Notes under the pieces: generated by a model | The model's input: the letters and a program-made list of their open reading frames with translations, nothing else | Told to the model about the DNA's origin: nothing | Databases searched by the model: none | From: Chara braunii | Lineage: Eukaryota; Streptophyta; Charophyceae; Charales; Characeae | Length of the DNA: 26,443 nucleotides | Assembly: GCA_003427395.1 (NCBI GenBank) | Contig: BFEA01001033.1 | Coordinates: forward strand, 67,867-94,309 | Reading direction: 5' to 3' | Program-made: the position numbers and the translations under genes | Part shown: piece after piece, positions 18,525-26,443 of the stretch | Layout of the letters: each line of letters starts with the position of its first letter | Numbering within the stretch: the first letter of the stretch is position 1

Positions 18525-18700
18525 ACCCCATTTTATGCTACAGCGATCGAGCAAACGCCCACGGCCGACCTACCTCTACAAAGGCATGTAAAAGCCTTTG
18601 CATGTGGGCCGGTAGCTCAGCAGGGATACGCCTACCTGGGGTGGTGACAGCCTCTCGGGTAGAGGTAAGTTGTACCTCGCGGCTCCCCGACCTGTCGTGG
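18525..18700 (+). repeat. Inverted dispersed repeat with conserved hairpins, copy A
   Basis: GAGCAAACGCCC, then GACCTACCTCT, AGGGATACGCC, GGTGGTGACA and AAGTTGTACCT occur in the same order as on the minus strand of 24076-24235. Hairpins: CAAAGGC/GCCTTTG (18578-18599), CCTCT/AGAGG (about 18651-18665), GAGGT/ACCTC around AAGTTGT (18662-18678). GGTAGCTCAG (18611-18620) resembles a pol III A box, but no matching B box is visible. Confidence 0.65.
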
Positions 18701-18768
18701 GGTGTTGTGAGAGGTATAGCACGCGCACACGGTCGGAGTGGTGACTGGTTCTTTACTGACGAAACATC

Positions 18769-19464
18769 ATGTGTGACACGACCATGAGGTTCAGCGCTCC
18801 CAGCGGGGTGCGGGACCGCCGCGCACGACAGCGCGATGTTCCAAGACCAGGTGTCACGCCAGATGCGTGCGCAAAGCTTCTGGCTAGAGTGAGGGGAGAT
18901 GAACTGACAAACGGAGAGGGAAGTGCAGGAAACAAAAAAAAAGGGGGGACTTACAAGACTCGACAGAGATCACCATTAGGGAGCGAGCAAATTTTGAATC
19001 AAGCATGGGAGCCAATGACTGGCCACGGCAGAAGGAAGGATAGATCGAGGAAAGAAGCACATGCGTGCGTGTTCGGAAGAAAGCGGGAGGAGGCAAAGCG
19101 CTGGCTAGAGCGAGATGCTCCAAGACCAGATAGACCAGGTGTCATGCCAGATGCATGTGCAAAGCTCCTGGCCAGAATGAGGGGAGACGAACGGACAAAC
19201 GGAGGTGAAAGTGCGGCAAAGGGAAAAAAAAAAAAGGAGTTACAAGACTCGACACACATGACCGTTGGGGGTGGATGGATTCTGAAGCAAGCATGGGAGC
19301 CAATGACAGGCCATGACAGAAGGAAGGATAGATCGAGGAAAGAAGCACATGCAGCGTGTTCGAAAAAAGGCGGGAGGTGGAAAATTTGGCGAACCACAGC
19401 GGACAATTTAAATTTTGGCAAATGGTGGTGGGAAGTTGAAAGTATATTGGGAAGCAGAGAGTGA
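18769..19464 (+). CDS. Hypothetical ORF over a tandem duplication, 231 aa
   Basis: It starts ATG at 18769 and is open to TGA at 19462. The predicted protein is strongly basic and contains an internal duplication: PGVTPDACAKLLARVRGDE near residue 28 and PGVMPDACAKLLARMRGDE near residue 124, each followed by WEPMTGH and RRKDRSRKEAHA. The period is 288 bp, a multiple of three, so the frame survives. Against coding: between these blocks (about 18930-18995 versus 19218-19283) the two copies are read in different frames around poly(A) runs, so protein similarity is lost while DNA similarity remains. There is no known domain and the composition is low-complexity. More likely repeat DNA that happens to be open. 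Confidence 0.2.
   Translation: MCDTTMRFSAPSGVRDRRARQRDVPRPGVTPDACAKLLARVRGDELTNGEGSAGNKKKGGTYKTRQRSPLGSEQILNQAWEPMTGHGRRKDRSRKEAHACVFGRKREEAKRWLERDAPRPDRPGVMPDACAKLLARMRGDERTNGGESAAKGKKKKELQDSTHMTVGGGWILKQAWEPMTGHDRRKDRSRKEAHAACSKKGGRWKIWRTTADNLNFGKWWWEVESILGSRE
18839..19376. repeat. 288-bp tandem duplication
   Basis: Unit 1 (about 18839-19118) and unit 2 (about 19119-19376) align from CCAAGACCAG to the GCGGGAGG block. A fragment of the same repeat is at 7151-7183, so the family is dispersed. Confidence 0.85.
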
Positions 19465-19469
19465 GGCAT

Positions 19470-20230
19470 TGTGATTGGAGGAAGAAGAGAGAGGGAGGAT
19501 CGAGAAGGGAACAGGTGGGGGACAGAGAATATATAAAGAAGGAGGAGAAGGGAAGAAAGGGAAGAGCACAGGGTGATCAGCGCACGTTTGCGCTCGTGGA
19601 GGAGACGCGCGACTCGTGAGCGCACGTTTGGAGTTTCCAAAGTTCAGCGCTCGGCGACCTCCTTTTGCTCGCGCGGACGTTCGGCTCACTGGTAAAACGC
19701 ACAATAGCGTCCGGTCACGGAGCTCGTGCTCGGCAGCGAGGCGGACGTAGAGGGGAGGAGCGTGCGAAGTAGAGGAAGATGATAGCCTCTGCGCACGAGG
19801 GAAGGAGTGTGGGAAGATCACGGACTTAGAGCACAGCAACTCGCACCAGTGCACGAATAAGAGGGAGGAGAGGGAGGGAGAGGGAAAGGAAACCTACGAA
19901 GAAGCTACAGAGAGTGGAGCTCGGGCCACTCGCTCGAGTGCGGGCTGCTCGTATCCCCCGTTGCGCTCACACATAAGGCACGATCGAAGGAGAGAGCTAC
20001 GTCGACTGAGGTACTTTGCGGAATGGTGTAGCTGCCGCAGCTGGTTTGAAGAGGGGGCAGACGGAGAAGAACGGAGGTCGGTCGCAAAGAAGGATCGCTG
20101 AATGGCAGAAGGAAACGATGAGGGCGGGCGAGCTCGAGTGAGGCTGCCGCACCAGGAAGGTGTCAGGAACGCAAGCGAACTAACAGAGGATCTTGCTGGT
20201 TTGAGGAGGGCGAGCACCCTGGACACGGGC
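19470..20230. other. GA-rich, GC-rich stretch without recognised gene
   Basis: Purine-rich at the left, then mixed GC-rich sequence with many CGCACG and GCTCG phrases. TATATAAAG at 19529 is a possible core-promoter element. Minus-strand Ser/Leu/Pro-rich frames reflect the purine bias. Confidence 0.4.
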
Positions 20231-20233
20231 GCC

Positions 20234-20241
20234 AGTATAAA
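20234..20241 (+). promoter_or_regulatory. Possible TATA box
   Basis: TATAAAAG follows GC-rich DNA and precedes a GA-rich tract of the sort seen in plant 5' leaders. About 215 bp downstream, TTAGGTGAAC could be a splice donor. No gene is identified downstream, so this is only a candidate. Confidence 0.3.
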
Positions 20242-20559
20242 AGTGGACGGCTAGAGAGAGAGAAGGAAGAGAGAAGCAAGAAGACGGAAAGGGAGAGGGA
20301 AGCAGAGAAAGAAAAGGAAAAGGGGGAGAGAGAGAGAGAAGGGGAGAAAGAAGTGGAAGGCTTTCACCACCGATCGGGATCGCTGCCTCGTGCGCTGAGA
20401 GCCCCTATTGCCGTTCGTTGGTCACGGATCGGCCGGAGTTCGAATATTAGGTGAACACTAACCGGTTCATTCGACCGACTCTCTGATGTTTGTTTCGCGC
20501 TGGTTCTGTCGATAGGTTCTTTAACAGTTACGGTCCATCTCGAACGACCCATAAACCAC

Positions 20560-20561
<2 letters not shown>

Positions 20562-20632
<71 letters not shown>
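20562..20632. repeat. Long GA microsatellite
   Basis: A nearly pure AG/GA run. A second purine tract (GGGAGAGAG type) covers 20717-20790. Confidence 0.95.
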
Positions 20633-20799
20633 GGACCTGTACGTTGGCCGCAACACGAACCTGCTAGAGCTTCTCGCGGATTAATTTGAACGGAACCGCC
20701 ACTCAGTAAAGTCGGAGAGGGGGAGAGAGAGAGGGAGGGAGAGAGGGGGAGAAGAGAGAGGGAGGGATTGAGAAAAAGAAGGGAGGGGGGCATGGGGCA

Positions 20800-21157
20800 A
20801 AGGTCGGTTTCAGTAGGGGACGTCGTGAATCAATAGTGACTCCGACGACCAATTAAACATAGTGATTTTAAAAGAAAAAAAAAAAAAACTTGCAAATTGT
20901 GTAATGAGTTTTTATCGACCTTGCCGAGCAGTGACCCTGGCTATAGATTGAGTGAGTGCCGACTTTTCATATTCTGTATTGTTGGGTTTAACCCTGGCTA
21001 CCAACCAAATGCTCGGGCCGATTTGAAAGGAACTCCTCAAATTGTGAGACGGGTTTGTTTGGGCTCTCGTCTGTTGTCTTTATTTACAGTGGTCTTGTGG
21101 GAGGGATACCCGTTTAAGAGGCACTTCCTTAAAGGAGTGATATTTTTACGGGATTTG
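20800..21157. other. No gene recognised
   Basis: An open frame here lacks a supporting ATG and extends into the 30-bp repeat, so it is not called. CCCTGGCTA occurs at 20935 and 20992. Confidence 0.4.
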
Positions 21158-21246
21158 CACTATCGAGTTTGTCCGCAATGAATACAACACTATCGAGTTT
21201 GTCCGCAATGAATGCAACACTATCGAGTTTGTCCGCAATGAATGCA
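21158..21246. repeat. 30-bp tandem triplicate
   Basis: CACTATCGAGTTTGTCCGCA plus ATGAATRCAA begins at 21158, 21188 and 21218 with almost no differences, so it is young compared with the neighbouring arrays. Confidence 0.95.
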
Positions 21247-21559
21247 TGTGGGATTAAATGTCGGTCCTACCCCCTTTGAGACCGGACCTCGTCTAGGGGC
21301 ATTGCGAGGAGGAGTGTGGAGCTGAAGCCGGACATGTCAGGCCGCTTGGAGCGGGGTAATAGAGTCGTATGAGTCAGAAGCCTAGGGAGGAGAGAGAAGG
21401 AAGGGGTTGGTGGTGAGAGATATGAAAAGGTGTCGCAGCAGACCCACATCCGACGCTCGAAAAAACAACCTAAAAAAAATATTCATACATTAATATACAA
21501 TTTAAAGCTTAATTATATGTATACATTATAACTAATTTTTTTACTTAATAATTTTTACA

Positions 21560-22230
21560 TAAATAAACATTCTTTTGCGTCATTAACTCGACGGATAAAT
21601 TTGAATTAAAAAAAAAAAAAACAATCAAAACAAACATGCAATCTAACCACAAACTCGGCTAACGAACTCAACTATTTAAAAAAAAAAGGTAGATAATCGG
21701 ACCATTAAATCAGAAGACGAGTTTAACCGTTCCAGAAAGTGAAAAAGACAGCAGATCATATCATAAATTCGGTGGATGAGAATCGTCACCCAAAAATATC
21801 AAATCAAAATAAACATATTGTTAAGTTACCACCTCGGAAAACGAATCCAACATTTTCAAAAATCAGTTAAAATATAAACATGCAGTTGAGTCATCAACTC
21901 GGCAAACGAGCTGAACCCTTTTAGAAAATACAACAAGTAGGTTATCGGACCATCAACTCTACGGACAAGAATAAACATCTACATATTTCAATTCAAATGA
22001 ACATATAGTTGGACCACCAACTTGGCGGACGAGTCTAATTGCTTTAGAAAAAAAATCAAAATAAATATACAGTTGGATCATAGGCTTTGCGCATCAACTT
22101 AACGTTTTAAAAAAAAATAAAAAGGTAGCTGACCAGACCATCAACTCGATGGACGAGAATAAACACATAAAAATCTCACGTTGAAGTAAACTTATAGTAA
22201 AGTTATTAATTTGGAAGATAAGCTCAACAC
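21560..22230. repeat. Degenerate 62-bp array in AT-rich DNA
   Basis: A phrase resembling GACCATCAACTCGGCGGACG followed by AGAATAAAC recurs about every 58-67 bp (near 21632, 21690, 21752, 21811, 21876, 21937, 21998, 22063, 22130, 22188). Better-kept units carry CTCG, five bases, CGAG (for example 21898-21910 and 22145-22157), a small hairpin. Old satellite-like DNA. Confidence 0.7.
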
Positions 22231-22239
22231 GACCGCCAA

Positions 22240-23520
22240 AAAATATTCAACAATCAAACTCTTTTTTGAAAATTAATTTTCGTCTCATCTTTTCCAAACA
22301 AGGTATTTTACAAATATAGGCATTTCAAATATACGGGTTGAAGTGTAAAATAAAACACAAAAGAATAAAAATACATTAACTATAATAAACAATATAAAAT
22401 ACAGAATTGTACAGTTAGGATTATGAGGAGTATAAGGAGAAAAGTGTGACCTACCTCCAAGTTCATTGTCTCTAGAAACCTTTATTTTTTTGTGACGCTT
22501 CCACTATCTCGTGGGTAGCTTGAAATCCCATAAAGTTAAAAAAAACGTCAACCCATAATTTGATCACGGTTGAATCTTGTCAGTTATTTCCGAGTCCTTA
22601 TCAAAACGTATTTCAAAGAGAGTAATTGGGAGAAAGAAGGGTAGACGAAACTCATAAATGCTTAAGAGAAGGAGGAGGTTTTTTAAACACTAGCAAGAGG
22701 GTCTTTAAAATAAAGTTAAGGCAATCATCACGGAGTAACAATGAAAAAAACTCAAGTAGCACCAACGATAAAGTAGAAAGTTAATGACACGAAACTAATT
22801 CAAAAGCATAATCATAGTAACCCAAGTTGATGGTTTCTAAGTGTTGTAGGACAATCTCAATAGTTGTTATAAGTTTAACGTATACTCAAATATTTTCCAT
22901 AGAAGTTTGTCTTTGTGACTGTAAGCAACAACAATAACAACAACAAGTAACGACGTTTTTTGTCCAATTAGATACACCAATCCAGTTGTAGCGAAAGCAA
23001 CGAGTGCTTGGCATGACGATAACTACGAATCCACCGCCGAACGCGCATACACCACCACTATTAGAAAGAAAAATAAAAACTTATTTTGTCAAATCCTTAC
23101 TATGTATGGATGATGAGTTTCAAAATGGTTATGCTCAATTTTGCAATAAGCAGCTAAATAATTATACTCCCTTCACCTGATCTTACCTCTTTCTACCTCT
23201 TATATCTACGTGATGAGTATGTCATACAATGTATTTGTTAAATCAGTCGAGCATAGTTGGGTGTCATCCAGTTAGCAGCAGGTAAGCAACTGTTTTTTCT
23301 ACTTATGCTTGCATCAGGTTGTCATAATGGTCATATTGGATGAAGCAAACCATGGAATCACGACATGCTTTGGACAAACTTACACCCCGGTGCAGTTTGA
23401 CCTGAGTGCTTAAACACATTGTCGGCGTAAATACCCTTACAAAGGTATTTGCCCATATTTTTGCATTCAACATGACGATATTTACGACGAACATGACTGT
23501 GACACTAGTGCAATAAATAG
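22240..23520. other. AT-rich, no gene recognised
   Basis: A short CAA-rich run at 22927-22950. A relative of the 7192 inverted repeat lies at 23428-23445. Small open frames are not convincing. Confidence 0.45.
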
Positions 23521-23555
23521 TACGTTTGCTTTTGCTTGAACACTTAAAAGGGGAT

Positions 23556-23684
23556 CCTCGACCATTAAGGTCAAGGTGTATAGGTAAAAATAAAAAATTG
23601 AGCAGTATGCACGCACAACACCGCGACACACACTGTGATGGTTAAAATTAGAAATAATAGATTTCTCGACCACGAAGGTCAAAA
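23556..23684. repeat. Pair of CTCGACC/GGTC hairpins
   Basis: GACC, five bases, GGTC occurs at 23560-23572 (outer CCT/AGG) and 23668-23680 (outer TTT/AAA), within otherwise different flanks. TGGTTAAAATTAG also recurs at 23638 and 23774, suggesting a diverged repeat of about 110-136 bp. CGGGC/GCCCG (about 23755-23769) is another hairpin. Confidence 0.45.
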
Positions 23685-24075
23685 GCTATGTTAAAATAAA
23701 ACTGTCGACGAAAGTGAGGGGGCAAGTGAAAACCTTAGGAATTAGTACGCTGACGGGCCAATAGCCCGACGAAATGGTTAAAATTAGTATGAGTCCCGAC
23801 CGGATAATCAGGGCGGTTAAAAGATCCGGTTACCAAGTCAGACGAACTTTCCGCTTGACGCATTGTCGCGCGCATCGGCTCCCGCCTTTTTCACAAAAGA
23901 CGAGAGCCCTCATGACCATGTCAAGCAGGAGTAAAACAAAGCTAAACAGAGATAACTTAGGAACAACACATAATAACCCGGTGAACCACAACAATGACCG
24001 CCGAGACGGGCGAGGTTGTGTCGCCCCCTCACCGCTCTAGCCGGGTGCGCCAGATGTACTTCCCATGGTCTCCTA

Positions 24076-24235
24076 CGATAGGATACGTTTTCGCAAGGCA
24101 CAACTCGCCTTCCCTAAGGGGTTGTCACCACCCTTAAGGGCGTATCCCTATCGATCTACTGATGCACGTGCGAAAAGTTTTAGATGCAATTGCAGAGGTA
24201 GGTCAGCCGAGGGCGTTTGCTCGTTCGTTGGAATA
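24076..24235 (-). repeat. Inverted dispersed repeat with conserved hairpins, copy B
   Basis: Read on the minus strand it matches 18525-18700 in block order. CGATAGGATACG (24076-24087) and CGTATCCCTATCG (about 24141-24153) form a long closing stem with one bulge. Inside lie AAGGC/GCCTT around a 7-base loop (24095-24111) and the 10-bp palindrome CCCTTAAGGG (about 24131-24140), a multi-branched shape. Confidence 0.65.
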
Positions 24236-24239
24236 TAGG

Positions 24240-26150
24240 TACTCTTGGTTAAACGCCAAGTGGACCCGAACGTTGTCCGTTCCCTAGGGCGCTGATCTCC
24301 TAGGTATGCAACGAACGTCGGTCGACTAGGACGGCCTTAACCAAACGTGAAACCTATAAAATGATCCTAGTCCCTTATGATTATCTCTGGAGTCAAAATA
24401 AAATCTATGCACCTTATATCCAATCACACAAAATCGGTTTTTGACTTGATGAGATGATCTGCCAAAGTTATTCTTCCCAGCCTATATGACTAAAGAGACC
24501 TTCATACCGCCGCTTTCGAGGCGAAGGTTCGATATTGACGAAAGATTAGGAAATGAAAACCTAACACTTAACTTACGGCTAGATCCGCTGACACACCTGC
24601 TAAACCCTACCACGAGCGACTTCTGCAAGTAAATTGCACTGCTACCATGCAGATCAACAAGTGATCAAGTTACTGGCCGAATTTTAAACTCTCGGTTTAA
24701 CCACATCTCTGCAATATACGCAGCTTGCTTCGAGGAAAGTATTATCCAACGAATAAAAATTGCGTTGGTCACTTTATTCTCCTGGACAATAATTACTATT
24801 TTTGTTCCTCGAATAATAAAGTATCCACCTTCATCATCAGGATACGCAAAACAAAATTGCGGGCGTTATGATTGCGCAGAGATAACCGTTACTTTCATTA
24901 TCTACTTCTTCTTGCGAGCATGAGCTTCTTATATCTCCAACTTCTAATTCTAACAGTGGCTCGAAAGGTGGCCACCTGCAAAGACATAAATTACCCCCAC
25001 GTTGCCCAGGACTCGACGAGGGTTGACCCACATTGCGCTGTCCCTCACTCATTCCTCTGGGAAGTGGTCTGTGGATACTCCTTCCCCTTGCCCGAGCCCG
25101 AAGACCCAGATCTCATACGTTGGGCCGTCACTATGGAGTCGGCAAAATACCACCCTCGACGAATCGGGTCCACTCCAAGTCGATAACAGGGCCGACTCCA
25201 AAAGCATATGAACCCCCGCCTTGGATGCGTCCTAAAGAGAAAAGGCGATCAAGCCCAATGCAGGTTGTCCATCTCGTTCTTCCGCACGACTTGGGAATTT
25301 AAATAAAACGAAAACAGAGTATGACGGGCTTAAACAAAAGAGGTGGGCATTGGAGACAGAAAGAGTCGATCCTTAACTTGAAGAAAAAAATCAAATTTGT
25401 TTATCTTCGTTTACAATTTTTCTTTCATCGTACATGTTGATATTATTCATTTCAAAATACAAGTACATTTAACATACAGGCAAGCGAAAGGTACAAGCAG
25501 GATAATCCTTTTCTTTTTTTTCCGACAGGCATAATCAATCTCGTTTGCAAGCATTATTCTACCTACCTGCACATATCGCAAAACAAAACAAACAAGTTTA
25601 AAGAAAATCAGTACAATCCCATACTCAAGTCAGACCTTTCCATTCACATGCGAACACACATTCCTTTTGCCTTTTCCATAAACATTTAATGAACAGGGTC
25701 AAGCAAGTGTGGGTTCACACAGGTGTGAAGGGAAATCTGAGTCAATCAACTGACCTTGGGTGAAGTTTTAATCGGCTCACTCAAGAAAGCCAAGTGAGAT
25801 CCCAAATTTGAAAAGACGATCGTTGTTAAAGTCTGAAGTATGCGACTCACAACTCCCTTAGTTATGGTCGTTCCATTGAAAGACGGTCCACGTTTAGAAG
25901 TTGGGCCTACCAAAGAGACCTAAATGAGGTATCCTAAAAAGAGCATGTCCTCAAAATTAAGTCTCATGCAAACCGGAGGCCCAAGCCTCTTCCGATCACT
26001 GCATCCGACCCTAACTTCGTCCCACTCGGTCCCAAAATGGTTCTTGGTAGTCCCACACTCTTGTCTGCCACACCAGATGGTCCCAAACACCAACAACTAG
26101 CACCGTGGATCCTCCCAAAAAAAACAACGGTCCTTCGGTACCGAATGTCG
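24240..26150. other. No gene recognised
   Basis: Short frames on both strands at 24837-25302 overlap each other without clear protein character. Two strong foldbacks are visible: TTCACAC/GTGTGAA (25714-25729) and CTCACT/AGTGAG (25776-25798). Confidence 0.45.
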
Positions 26151-26154
26151 TAAA

Positions 26155-26443
26155 TGTCAGCACCTCAATGGTCACACCACCAATACCACGTCACCAAAAT
26201 ACTACCACCGTCGTGCCGTAAATTAGGCAGCATGACCCCACTGAAAATGTTGTTCCGCCGTGCTGTAAAAAAGGCAGCATAACCCCACTGAAAATGTTCC
26301 TGCTGCCGTGCCAAAAAAAATATCATCACGACCCTACTGAAAATGTTGCTGCTGCCATGCCAAAAAAAAAATGGCAGCACAACCCTACTGAAAATTTTGT
26401 TGCCGCGGTGCCAAAAAAAATATCAGCACGACCCTACTGAAAA
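26155..26443. repeat. 49-bp tandem array running off the right edge
   Basis: The phrase ACCCYACTGAAAATGTTG, then CTGCCGTGCCAAAAAAAA and a CAGCA-type link, repeats. CTGAAAA falls at 26241, 26288, 26337, 26388 and 26437 (47-51 bp apart). TGCTGCCAT (26350-26358) and ATGGCAGCA (26371-26379) are perfect 9-bp arms with an A-rich loop; other units keep shorter arms. The minus-strand repeated peptide frame is a by-product. Confidence 0.9.

Noticed and set aside
18611-18690. tRNA gene starting GGTAGCTCAG
   Set aside because: No B box at the right distance and no cloverleaf; the sequence belongs to the repeat shared with 24.1 kb.
18999-19854. Long Ser/Leu-rich minus-strand frames with signal-peptide-like starts
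   Set aside because: They mirror purine-rich plus-strand repeats and their composition explains their length.

Overview
The window looks like eukaryotic nuclear DNA that is almost entirely repetitive. There are no tightly packed long ORFs, no rRNA genes and no convincing tRNA genes. Instead it holds many microsatellites (TTA, GA, GAA, GT, AAAT), long homopolymers, two MITE-like elements with target-site duplications, many tandem arrays and one ambiguous base (N at 1121). This fits a large plant or streptophyte-algal genome. I cannot fix the species from sequence alone.

Layout. 1-960: two GC-rich tandem arrays whose units fold into hairpins. 955-2891: the only stretch with convincing protein-like reading frames, broken by stops and frame changes (a decayed or multi-exon gene of unknown family). 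3070-3660: a third tandem repeat. 3926-4105: a poly(A) run abutting long poly(T), then AT-rich DNA with two related elements (4265-4530 and 5590-5888). These share terminal inverted repeats, and each is flanked by a perfect 8-bp target duplication. 6280-8170: mixed, non-repetitive-looking DNA with one small ORF and a cluster of strong hairpins. 8300-14600: a microsatellite province in which an 88-bp inverted-repeat element occurs twice and a second dispersed repeat occurs about four times, each copy followed by a TTA microsatellite.

14900-17950 is the most unusual part: a roughly 3-kb tract packed with short hairpins. Many share a small loop (CGT or CCGGGT) while their stems differ and stay paired. 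It contains a 50-bp tandem array and a larger duplication in which that array grew from about 2 to about 9 units. A related phenomenon appears in an element present at 18.5 kb (+) and 24.1 kb (-), whose small hairpin keeps its loop while four of five stem pairs have changed.

After that come a 288-bp tandem duplication carrying an open frame (18769-19464), a GA-rich tract with a possible TATA box (20234), a 30-bp triplicate (21158), a degenerate 62-bp array (21560-22230), further AT-rich DNA, and a 49-bp tandem array that runs off the right edge.

No pathway or operon can be read here. The interest lies in repeat architecture. All statements about homology and folding were made by eye and need computational confirmation.
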